A stretch of 64,000 nucleotides of DNA from Sphagnum compactum (Eukaryota > Bryophyta > Sphagnopsida > Sphagnales). Shown here one piece after another: positions 34,481 to 44,350 of this stretch. Where the stretch lies: the NCBI GenBank assembly GCA_965153455.1, contig OZ234495.1, positions 2,666,001 to 2,730,000 of the forward strand. The letters are read 5' to 3'. How positions within the stretch are numbered: position 1 is the stretch's first letter; each line of letters opens with the position of its first letter. A program made the position numbers and the translations under genes. The notes beneath the pieces were generated by a model. That model was not told where the DNA came from and ran no database searches. It saw only the letters and a list, made by a program, of their open reading frames with translations.

Positions 34481-35130
34481 TTCCAGTTTTCTTGAGGTTA
34501 GCTCAGTGGCAGTCGATTCTCTTTTGTGGCTTGCTGTTGTGTGGATTGTTGGTGTTGGTCTCATTGCCTATGTCTATGCTTGTTTGCAAGCTTGAATTTG
34601 CATTTGCACTTGAAGAGGGCAGTTGGGTCCATGAGCACATCATTGAACGTGTTTCAGATTTGGATGTCCATGTGGGGAGTAACTTGGTTGACATGCATGC
34701 AAAATGTGGAGCATTCCAGATGCTTGGAGACTGCTCAACAGATGCCCATGCTTGAGAATGTTTCACTTGCTACATGTGAAACGTGAAACATGGGCAATGA
34801 CAAAAGGCACTAGTACTATTTCAACAAATTCACAACAACAAGGTATATTGTGGAATTCTGTTACTTTTGTGGGAGTGCTGAATGAAATTGTCAGCATAGT
34901 TGCATTTCAAGAGGGTAGGTGTGCCGCATGAGTAGATTGTTGGAATGGGATGGGATTCAGATGTCTTTGTGGGGCAGCATAAACTTGGTTGACATGCATG
35001 CCAAATATGGGAGCATTCAAGATGTTTTAAGGCTGTCCTACAAGATGCCATCTCAAGATGTGGTGTGACTTGGGATGTGGAATGTGGGCAAGGGCAAAAG
35101 AAACTGGAACTGTTTTAAGAAATTTGTGTT
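34481..35130 (+). pseudogene. PPR protein relic, B type, copy 3
   Basis: Longer than the A type: FALEEGSWVHEHIIE, SDLDVHVGSNLVDMHAKCG, ISTNSQQQG, NSVTFVGVLN, WDSDVFVG, YKMPSQDVV and GKGKRNWNCF cover about two and a half PPR units, with several frameshifts and an in-frame stop. Closest to canonical PPR of all copies here together with 42,756. Confidence 0.75.
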
Positions 35131-35405
35131 GTTGATTTTTTCCATCTCTCTGTCTACTGCCCATTTTTCGCAGTACATGTGTTTTGTTTGCCAAAAAAAT
35201 CACACCGAATTCTGGTTGAATGTGATCCTGCAGTTTTGGTGTGCAGGATGCAACCCTTTTCTAGACCGCAAGAGCAGCAACTCCATCACCAAATGGGAAA
35301 GAGGGAGGTTGGCAAGCATCATGTTTGTGTGCACCCACAATGGCAGTATACCCATTAAGAGCTTATGCTGTACACTGCACTTCTTCCAAGAGCACAACAA
35401 ATAGA
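35131..35405. other. B-type trailer, copy 3
   Basis: A 109-codon frame covers 35,075-35,404 (CAGCNPFLDRKSSNS and further), but the matching DNA at 43,401-43,690 breaks it. I do not recognise the product and do not call a gene. Confidence 0.4.
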
Positions 35406-36171
35406 TCAAGTCCTTAGCATAAATGGCGTAGAGATGACTTCAGCATAACGTAATTTTCACAATGTGGCCACGCTGGACATGATTTCTAATGGTTGTGCTT
35501 GTCAAAAAAGATTACTGACTTGGCTTGTTTCCTGGGAACTTTCGCAGGTGCCCCATTCTCAGAGCTGGACCAAACTGATCAACCTGCAAGTCTCTATGCA
35601 GCAACAAAGAAGGCTGGAGAGGAGATTGCTCATGAGTATATATAACCACATCTATGGTCTTTCCATCAGTGGCCTGCAGTTTTTCACTATTTATGCGCCA
35701 GGGGTTAGACCCAATCGACCTACTTTTCCTTCACTCGGGATATCTTGAATGGGAAACCCATCAACACATATACCAAGGAGCCAACAACAAAGATTTGGCT
35801 CATGATTTCACTTACATTGATGACATTGTCAAAACTGGATGTGTTGCATCTCTTGATGTGGTGGACAAAAGCACAAGTAGTGGAGGGAAGAAGACAGGTC
35901 ATGTGCGGCTCTGAATTTTTAAACTTGGTATACTAGTACTCCAGACACTATTGCCTACCTTGGTTGACATTCTTGAGAAGTATATCAACCCCAAATCCAA
36001 AAGAGAAATTGTGAAAGTGCCTTGTCATGGTGATGTCCCCTTCACCGATGCCAACAACATCTCTGCAGCTCAGGCTTAGCTGCAGTAGAAGCCACAAACA
36101 AATAATGAAGCAGGGATTGAAGAAATTTGTGAAATGGTATTTGAGCTACTACAGTGACAACACACCTCATG
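35406..36171 (+). pseudogene. GAE: GAE pseudogene, 3' part (A type, copy 3)
   Basis: Begins within the probable intron (35,406-35,546) and continues with exon 2: QPASLYAATKKAGEEIAH, then broken frames, DFTYIDDIVK, SSGGKK, GDVPFTDANN, stop after AQA. The first exon is not present next to it. Confidence 0.8.
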
Positions 36172-36735
36172 AACCACTCGTAGATCAGCAACCATGATTA
36201 GTCAAACTCATCATCTCATAAGGTACAAAAATTTACATGTTACATCTCTGTGCAGAATAGATTAAAAACTATGTCTGCTCCTTTGTTATCTCATAGATTC
36301 AAAATGCACTCTTCTTATTCTTGCTATCACTGAAAGACATTGAGATTATTCTTGGGAGGTCATGTTTCCAAGCAGTCCTTTACTCTGTCACTATTGTTTA
36401 ACCACCACACTTGTTACATATCATGCAAGATCCAATATAAAGTTCCAAAAAGAAAAGTGTATGTATGATGGGCCCCATTCTTCTTGTCTTATCAAAATTG
36501 ATGCATATCTATATGTGTTCCATTTCTATCAATTTTCTAAGAATGTTTGAATTTGCTAATTTTACGGACTAGGGTTTGGAGAATGATCTGGGCTTGCCCA
36601 ATGGGAAGCTGACTCAGAAAAATTGGCTGTGTATGGCCTGTTGTCTGGTGTGAAAAGTCAGGGTTTAGACGTGGGGCCAGAGCGAACCCACACCCACCAG
36701 CACACTGTGACGGATGGGTGGTAGGTGATCAGGAA
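36172..36735. other. Inter-relic spacer, copy 3
   Basis: Close copy of 3,187-3,755, no supported gene. Confidence 0.5.
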
Positions 36736-37180
36736 ACAGTTTTTTGTTGGGTGGTAGTTTTCCTTAGGCTAGCTCAGTGTCGGTTGATTTTCTTTTGCTG
36801 CTTGATGTTGTGTGGATTGCTGGTGTTGATCTCATTGCTTATTTCTATGTTTGTTTGCAAGCTTGAATTTGCATATGCACTTGAAGAGGGCATGTGGGTG
36901 CATGTGCACATCATTGAAAAGTGTTTGGGATTCGGATGTCTATGTGGGGAGTAACTTGGTGGGCATGTATCCAAAATGTGGAGCATTCAAGATACTTGGA
37001 GCCTGTTCAACAAGAATCCATTGCATGACAATCTTTCACTTGGTACATGCGAAACATGGGCAACAAGAAAAGTCACTGGAACTGTTTCAACAAATTACAA
37101 CACGAGGGTATCTTGTGGAATTCTGTTACTTTTGGATCATTTGCAACGGTGGGATGAGACATGGAAGAAGGTAAATGAAC
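36736..37180 (+). pseudogene. PPR protein relic, A type, copy 3
   Basis: YALEEGMWVHVHIIEK, SDVYVGSNLVGMYPKCG, HAKHGQQEKSLELFQQI in different frames. Same defects as the copies at 8,811 and 18,716. Confidence 0.7.
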
Positions 37181-38663
37181 ATCAATCTTGTCAACATTTG
37201 CATGTCAGTTGGAGCCATAGCTCAAGTTTGTGTCAATCTTGTTGCTCTCTGTGGGTTGCTATACTGACATGGTCTGAACTTTGGCAAAAATCTCTCTCTT
37301 GATCCTTTGCATTGGTGGATTTGTGCACTAACAGATATGCAATATAATTTATCTCCTATGTCTTTATTTCCATGATCATTGAGGGCTGATTTTGGTTGGT
37401 TTGCAAGTAGGAAGGTGTAAAAGGTACTCATCCAGGGATGTGTGGATGATACCAATTTTCTGAGCACATGATTGAGAAGCAAGTCGTCTTAGCTGTTACA
37501 AATCATCAATCCCAAGAGTGGTGTAAAAGTTGCTTTGCTACTGTTGGCTTTAGGATGACCACAACCCAATTTAAGTAAGTAAATCTGCTTCAGACACTGA
37601 ATGTTGGCTCATGACAAGCACAACCCACAATCTTACTGACTTGAACCTGAATCATGGAAACGAGCAAAAAAATCTGAATCTGCTTTAAATGCCTATTGGT
37701 TGAAAATGAACCCAAAAACAGAATTTGGCAAACCCAAATGTAGATGTAGATTCTGTATGCAAGTATGTATCTGTGAACGAGCTTTCTATTGCAAGAGTTA
37801 ATGGTTTATTTTCAGAGAGTACATCACTGGATGTGGATAGCTAAATTCACACATAGCCCATTGCCGAGCCAAATTTAGAAGGGGAAGCTGAAAGTTAGTG
37901 GCAATGGAAAGGTGGCTAAACTGCAAGGGATACAGTGGTTAGATTCAAGGATTGACTCCAAAATTACTTGCAATCTCAATTTTGGAAGTCTAAACCTTAA
38001 ACCGTACAAAGAAAGAAGCTTGAGCGAGAAGCATAATCTTCTAGAAGAAGGTTGGTGGATACGTGTAAAAGCAAGCAACTGGTGGCACAGAACAAGCCGT
38101 CTGGAAACCACTGCGACACTGTGAGTGCTTTAACAAAGGCATTGGGCTACCACAAATCACACTACAACTAATAAAGCTTAAACTACAGGCTTAGTACTGC
38201 ACACATCATTACATCCGACTTCACTTCAAATGCATGCTACCATTGTATCGGGAGCTGAGCTATCTGACTGTCACATGCACTGGGTACTCAACTGTTTCCG
38301 CATTTTGTGAACATAGGAGGCAGAGGCAGATATTGATGAGAACACTAGGTTGTCTGTACCATCTTCATCTGAACAAAAACCAAAAAAATAGGTTAAAAAT
38401 GTGCAAGGTAGTGATCATCACCAGTCTTGAAACGAGAGAAAGACTTGTAGAAATGGGTTCATTTCTTATGCTTGCTGATCTTATATCCAAGTGAAAAGAG
38501 ATGTGCCAAATAGGCAATGCAACAAAGTAGCCCCTCACTTCCCATTGTCCCCTTGCTTGGGGTCTGCCACATTAGACAAACCAGGTACACTGGAATTAAT
38601 AAAGTAAATAAATAAATAAAGGAAAAACACCCAGAAAGGGAACAAGAGAAGAAAAAAGAAAGA
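37181..38663. repeat. Conserved array block X, copy 3 (truncated)
   Basis: Follows the other X copies to about 38,660 (AAGAAAAAAGAAAG) and then jumps into the last 157 bp of element E. A deletion removed the right part of X and most of E. Confidence 0.6.
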
Positions 38664-38820
38664 GTTTTGAAACAAAATTATGTTTTGTTCCTTCTTGGCT
38701 ATGACCATGCACTGCACCTTCAATTTTCTTGGTAAAAAAAAATTAAAAAGTGACCCAACAATTAAAAGTGGAAAAATATGAATACCTTTCATACAATTGG
38801 GCGTTAGGCCTACCTCCACT
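38664..38820. mobile_element. Element E, 3' stub
   Basis: Only the last 157 bp of E remain, ending GGCCTACCTCCACT as in the full copies. It is followed by the conserved kinase 3' flank (38,821-39,008). Confidence 0.6.
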
Positions 38821-39008
38821 CCAGGTCCCAGAAGGAACCAACTAGTTGAAAAGAGAATCCAGGGATGGCCTTATGAAGTATTGTAAATTGGTGGGAGTTT
38901 TCTGCATTTGACATGTGGGGATTGCCTGCTGTTAGATGCAGCAGATTAGCAGGAGTTTTGGAGTCAATGCTAGAATCTAACAACTGCATCTCTTGGAGTT
39001 TAGCCAAC

Positions 39009-40313
39009 TTAATTCAGACATACCTTTCTCTTTCTTGATACCAAAGTTCCATCCAGGCCCTCTACTAATAAAATGACGTCTTCTGTAGATAAGGTTTTCC
39101 TGATCTCGTGCCATCCAGGGCGTTGGCAAGGATCGTGGTGCCAACACTTGAGCAATAGTTGGGTCATGCCAGGGCTCAAGTAGTCAGGCAGCTTTGGTCT
39201 TCGGCCTGACAATACCGCATCGTAGTCTGTCCTTCGGACGCCTTCACATTGAAAAGGAATATGGCCAGTGAGTAGCTCATAACACACCATGCCAAAACCA
39301 TACACATCCACTGCTGCTGTATATGTGGGCGTGATATCCTCCTTCAATGCTTTCAGCACTTCGGGTGCCCTCCAGAACCCGGTGCCCACAACGCCGTCCG
39401 AGCTCTCGTAGTCCCCAACATAAACATAAAACCAATCATAGGCCAAATCTTCCTTTAATTCTACTTTTCTAGAATTAATTGGACTAAGACCCAGCTTTCT
39501 CATTTCAACTGGCGACACAAAGATGTTGGAGGCTTTGAGGTCTCTGTGTATGATTGGAATCGCATGCAGACCTAACATTGCATTAACGATACCAATCATT
39601 ATGTGCAATGTCCTGTTATAAGGAAAAGGCATCATCATCATTTGCGTAGCATCATCATCCTGCATGTTGCTGCGCATCCGAGACTTGAGATAGTCCATTC
39701 TCTTGTCGATAAAATTGCGCAAATCTCCTCGATAGGCATTCATTACAACCGACACCTCTCCGGTGTTGTTATCCTCTAAGAGCCCAATCAGGCGGCAAAT
39801 ACCCAAATGCTCCGTATTATCTTTCACCTGTCCTATTCGCCTTCGCAACTCGTGAACTGCACGAACTCCGAGACCGCCTTTGTATGTTTTGACGACCACA
39901 TCTTGCGGTTTCCACCGCCAGTATTGAGGTGTGTATTTTGCCAAGTACACACATGCCTGGCCCCCTTCTGCGATGGACTCTCCTATTTCAAGTTTTGCTG
40001 GATCTATTGATGTTAGCTCCAGCAGGTGGCGAAGCCATAGGTCCTCATATTTATCAGTCTCCTGCACAAGGCGAGCTGCTGGATCCTCCTCCGCCTCTGC
40101 AAGCTCAGTCCAAAGGTGCTCAGGTGCGCTCCCGTAGTACGTCTGTTGGCTTAGCTCTCTTAGATTTGGATCCTCCTCCGCCTGTAGCTCGCTCCCATCG
40201 CAATCCCGGTATTTGCTAGAGCATGATGCGTCCATGGCGATTGAAATCAAGGCTGGCTGGCTACGAGCTGGGACGGCTGATGGCTGGCTCCCTACTCGTG
40301 ACGATTTGATCAT
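39009..40313 (-). CDS. Tandem-array protein kinase, copy 4
   Basis: Uninterrupted 434-residue frame from the ATG at 40,311-40,313. The conserved MDASCSS start at 40,235 gives 408 residues, and I cannot decide between them. From the longer start: Gly-rich loop EGGQACVYLAKY near 116; Lys142; HRDLKASN at 256-263; DYE at 301-303; APE at 316-318; DVYGFG near 336; CWHHDPCQRP near 390. The visible tail ends SRKRKVCLN, but its codons AAG GTA TGT form a consensus splice donor, so the last residues may be intron read-through. The N-lobe resembles copy 2 and the C-lobe is nearly identical to copy 3. Likely active soluble Ser/Thr kinase. Confidence 0.88.
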   Translation of the reverse strand: MIKSSRVGSQPSAVPARSQPALISIAMDASCSSKYRDCDGSELQAEEDPNLRELSQQTYYGSAPEHLWTELAEAEEDPAARLVQETDKYEDLWLRHLLELTSIDPAKLEIGESIAEGGQACVYLAKYTPQYWRWKPQDVVVKTYKGGLGVRAVHELRRRIGQVKDNTEHLGICRLIGLLEDNNTGEVSVVMNAYRGDLRNFIDKRMDYLKSRMRSNMQDDDATQMMMMPFPYNRTLHIMIGIVNAMLGLHAIPIIHRDLKASNIFVSPVEMRKLGLSPINSRKVELKEDLAYDWFYVYVGDYESSDGVVGTGFWRAPEVLKALKEDITPTYTAAVDVYGFGMVCYELLTGHIPFQCEGVRRTDYDAVLSGRRPKLPDYLSPGMTQLLLKCWHHDPCQRPGWHEIRKTLSTEDVILLVEGLDGTLVSRKRKVCLN

Positions 40314-41090
40314 TAACTCGGGAAACTAGAGAGAGATTCAGCAAAACTGCAAGAACACACTTGGGAGTTGGATAACACTAATCTGCAAGCAAGACAAGAC
40401 AAGAACGTGGGTGGGGGATATATAGACGGAAAGAAAGCGGGATGAACGAGACAGCAGTTGCGATAAAGAGATGGAGAAGCTGAGCATTCTCATCAACAAA
40501 ACGTACCTATAAAGAAGCAAGCTTGAGAGAGACCAAGAAGAGCGCCGCGCTGTGGTCCGTGATGAGAAGAAGAACTTGAGCGACAAGCATAGATGCGAAG
40601 AAGCAGAGGGTTGACGGATCCGCGGAAAAAGCAAGCAATTTGTGCAACAGTTCGCCGTCGGCTTTACCGATACAAAGCCGGAAGCTGCTGAAAGGTCTGA
40701 GATTGGGGATCATAGGAAACGCGCCGGGAAGACCGTACTCGCCAAGGGACCCACCACTGGCAACGTCACATGGGAGCTTGACAGAGTGTACGGATACGCG
40801 TGAGTGGGAAGAGGCCGCTGTCGGAAACATGGGCAATCGACCGAGACTGGTCCCGCAGCTGTGGATGTGTTTCCACCATCTTAGGGACTATCGGTTTTGG
40901 CCTCTGTCGCGCACTGTATCGTCGGGCAAACTTTCAGTTTTATGATGCCAGTCTTATTACTGGCCCACAGCCTGCTTGCTTGCTTGCTGGCAACCCAGCC
41001 TGTTAGGTCTTTGTCCGATCTTGGAGCATTTTTCATACTGGGGTTTTTCTTTCTTAGTATCGGGGCCGCCTCCAAAGAAGAGAGCCCGAT
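40314..41090. other. Kinase-GAE divergent spacer, copy 4
   Basis: Spacer as in copy 1, with a kinase TATA box at 40,419-40,424 and the 70-codon plus-strand frame (40,897-41,109) that carries two hydrophobic segments just before the GAE relic. Confidence 0.6.
40417..40426 (-). promoter_or_regulatory. Putative TATA box of kinase copy 4
   Basis: TATATA on the minus strand, 106 bp upstream of the ATG at 40,313, conserved in position with copies 1 and 3. Confidence 0.45.
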
Positions 41091-41625
41091 CCTATGGTGG
41101 TCTTGGTGATTGGGGTAGGAGGATTCGTTGGCCAGAACTCAGGTCTTTCTTGCTTTGAAAAAACGTGGTGATGGGGGCGTTGTGGGCATCGATAATTTCA
41201 ACAGCTACTATGAGATTTCTCTGAAGAGATCAGCAGGGCAAGAGCCTCTTGCAAAGCATCGCATTCTTTTTTATTCATGTTGACATACAACAAATTGCAT
41301 TTCTTCTCAACACCGATTTTTCCGGAGCTGGTCCAGATCACCCATGTGATGCATCTTGCAGCCCAAGCTGCTGTACGCAATGCAATGGAGAATCCAGGCT
41401 CATATGTGGGGAGCAACATTGCTCAACTGGTGAATAGGTATCTTTGAGATGTATGCAAGCCTGCAAATCCACAGCCATCCATAGCTTGGGCTTCATCAAG
41501 CTCTGTGTAATATGGGTTGCTGAACACGAAGGTACACACTCTTTCTTTCCCCGTTGAACTTTCTCACCAAGTCAGTACACCACAATAAAGAATATAATTT
41601 ACCCAGTCCTTAGCATAAATGGCTC
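41091..41625 (+). pseudogene. GAE: GAE pseudogene, first exon only (copy 4)
   Basis: VLVIGVGGFVGQNSG, GIDNFNSYYEISLKR, AKHRI, an altered AVRNAMENPGSYVGSNIA, then PQPSIAWASSSSV and the splice-donor region near 41,531. DNA of the B-type spacer begins at about 41,625, inside the presumed intron. Frameshifts are shared with copies 1 and 2. Confidence 0.78.
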
Positions 41626-42017
41626 TGTGATGAGAAGAACAGCTTGAGCGACATGCATAATTGCGAAGAAGAAAAGGGTTAAGCAAGCAACTTGTGCGAC
41701 AGAAAAAAGTCGGAAACCGCTGCCACCTTAAAAATCGGAGCTTGGGGATCACAACAAACGCGTGAAGACGACGACTCGGCAAGGGACCCACCGCTGCCCC
41801 AGGGCAGCTTGACATATTATACGGATATGCGTGATGAAGAAGAGGCAGCTGTCGCAAAAGATCGGCAATCGACTGTGACTGGTCCCGCAGCTGTGGATGT
41901 GTTTCCACCATCTTAAAGGACTGTCGGTTTTGGCCCCTGTCGCGCACTGTCTCGTCGCACAAACATTCAGTTTTCTGATGCGAGTCTTATTACTGGCCCA
42001 CAGCTTCCTTGCTTGCT
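41626..42017. repeat. B-type spacer, copy 4
   Basis: Counterpart of 33,430-33,734. Its first 100 bp resembles both the A-type spacer (1,395-1,500) and the block X segment at 4,985-5,095, so three old paralogous versions of this sequence exist here. Confidence 0.55.
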
Positions 42018-42190
42018 GGCAGAAACCGTGAAAATGCCTTGCAATGAGGATGTCCCCATTCATCCATGCCAACAACCTCTCTGTAGCTCAGGCTCAGTTG
42101 CAAAACAAGCCAGGAACAAATGTTGAAACAGGATTGAAGAAGTTTGCAAAGTGGTATTTGAGCTACTATGGTCACAACACAACCTCATGA
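42018..42190 (+). pseudogene. GAE: GAE pseudogene, 3' end only (B type, copy 4)
   Basis: Fragments: ETVKMPCNEDVP, FIHANNLSVAQAQLQNKPG (after a frameshift), TGLKKFAKWYLSYYGHNTTS, and a TGA at the expected end. This is the least decayed GAE tail in the window, broken mainly by an extra base in GATGTCCCCATTCATC. Confidence 0.75.
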
Positions 42191-42755
42191 ATCACTCATA
42201 GCTCAGCAGCCATGATCAGTCAAGCTCAATCAGCTAGTCAGGTATCTTACATCTGTGCGGAATAGGTTAAAAAGCATGTCTGCTCCTTTGTTATCATCAT
42301 AGATTGAAAATTCACTCTTCTTTTCCTTGCTATCACAGACTGGAAGAGATTGAGATTATTCTTGGGAGGTCATGTTTTAAGCTCCTCTGTCACTATTATT
42401 TAACCACCACACTACTTACATATCAAGGGAGACCCAATACCAAGTTCCAAAGAGAAAAGTGTATGTATAATTGGCCCCATTCTTTTCAAGTCTTATCTGA
42501 AACTGATGCAGATCTATGAGGTATTACCTTTCTTTCAATGTCTGGCAAATGATTTAATTTGCTAATTTTATATCCTAGAGATTGGACAATGATCTGGGCT
42601 TGCCCATTGGAAAGCTGAATTGGCAAGATTGCCTGTCTATGGCCTGTTCTCTGGTGTGTAAAAAGTAATTGGTTTAGAAGTGAGGTCGAAGTGAACCAGC
42701 ACCCACTAGCACACCTTGAAGGATGGACGGTAGGTAATCAGGAGACAGTTTTCTG
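42191..42755. other. Inter-relic spacer, B type, copy 4
   Basis: Close counterpart of 33,902-34,480. No supported gene. Confidence 0.45.
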
Positions 42756-43400
42756 TTGGGTTCCAGTTTTCCTTAGGTTAGCTCAGTGGGAGTCGATTCT
42801 CTTTTGCAGCTTGCTGTTGTGTGGATTGTTGGTGTTGGTCTCATTGCCTATGTCTATGCTTGTTTGCAAGCTTGAATTTGCATTTGCACTTGAAGAGGGC
42901 ATGTGGGTCCATGAACACATCATTGAAAGTGTTTCGGAGTTGGATGTCTACGTGGGGAGTAACTTGGTTGACATGCATGCAAAATGCGGAGCATTCAAGA
43001 TGCTTGGAGACTGTTCAACAAGTTGCCCATGCTTGAGAATGCTTCACTTGCGACATGTGAAACATGGGCAATGACAGAAGGCACTGGAACTGTTTCAACA
43101 AATTCACAACAAGGTGTATTGTGGAATTCTGTTATTTTTGTGGGAGTGCTGAATGCAATTGTCGGCATAGTTGCATTTCAAGAGGGTAGGTGTGCCGCAT
43201 GAGTAGATTGTTCGAATGGGGTGGGATTCAGATGTCTTTGTGGGGCAACATAAACTTGGTTGACATGTATGCCAAATATGGGAGCATTGAAGATGTTTCG
43301 AGGCTGTTCTACAAGATGCCATCTCAAGATGTGGTGTGACTTGCGATGTGAAATGTGGGCAAGGGCAAAAGGAACTGGAACTGTTTTAAGAAATTTGTGT
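42756..43400 (+). pseudogene. PPR protein relic, B type, copy 4
   Basis: FALEEGMWVHEHIIES, SELDVYVGSNLVDMHAKCG, QKALELFQQIHN, then WDSDVFVG, MYAKYGSIEDVSRLF and YKMPSQDVV. About two and a half PPR units with the typical spacing but several frameshifts and stops. Such proteins bind organellar RNA; this copy is dead. Confidence 0.78.
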
Positions 43401-44350
43401 TGTTGATTTTTTCCATCTCTTTGTCTACTGCCTTCTTTTCACAGTACGTGTGTTTTGTTTGCCAAAAAATCACACTGAATTCTGGTTGAATGTGATCCTG
43501 CAGTTTTGGTGTGCAGGATGCAACTCATTTCTAGACCACAAGAGCAGCAACTCTATCCCCAAATGGGAAAGAGGGAGGTTGGCAAGCATTGTGTTTGTGT
43601 GAACCCACAATGGCAGTATACCCATTAAGAACTTATGCTGTACACTGCACTTCTTCCGAGAGCACATCAAATACAACAAATGTGACACTTCGGGATGAAG
43701 ACATTTGTAAGCTTTCTTGTACATTGTTCCTCATTCTTTGTCTGTGTGCTGCATTCTTCTCTTACATTGTATCTTTCAATAGGTATGTGTGTTTTGTTTG
43801 CTGGAAGAACTTGACCTAATTGTAGCAGTATCCTTTGAAGCAAACTGAAATATTGCACACAATCTATGCAAGACACAATACCTCATCATGGCTTCTAGCT
43901 ACATGATCAAAGTACATGATTTGATAGGAAGTTTTGCTTGAGTTCTTGCAGGTCAGAGAGAGAAACTGTGGCAAGAGTTCTTTTTGGATCATTTGCAATG
44001 GCAGGATGACCCATCAAAGAATGTAAATGAACATCAATATTGTCAGAATTCCCATATCAGTTGGAGCCATAGCTGATGTTAGTGTCAATCTTTTTGCTCT
44101 CTATTGGTTGTTATCATGGCATGGTTTAAACTTTGGCTGAAAAACTCTGTCTTGATCCTTTGCACTGGTGGATTTGTGCACTAATAGATATGCAATATAA
44201 TTTATCTTCTCCCTCTTTTTATCCATGATCATGGAGGGATAATATTGGTCGGTGTGGAAGTAGGAAGGTATAAAAGGTGTCCATTTGGGGATGTGTTGAC
44301 AATACCAATTTTCTGAGCACATGATTGATAAGCAGGTTCTTTTAGTTGTT
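43401..44350. other. B-type trailer and start of block X, copy 4
   Basis: 43,401-43,690 matches 35,131-35,405; 43,990-44,350 matches the beginning of block X in diverged form (TTGGAGCCATAGCTGA, GTGGATTTGTGCACTAA). This marks the right end of the array. Confidence 0.5.
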
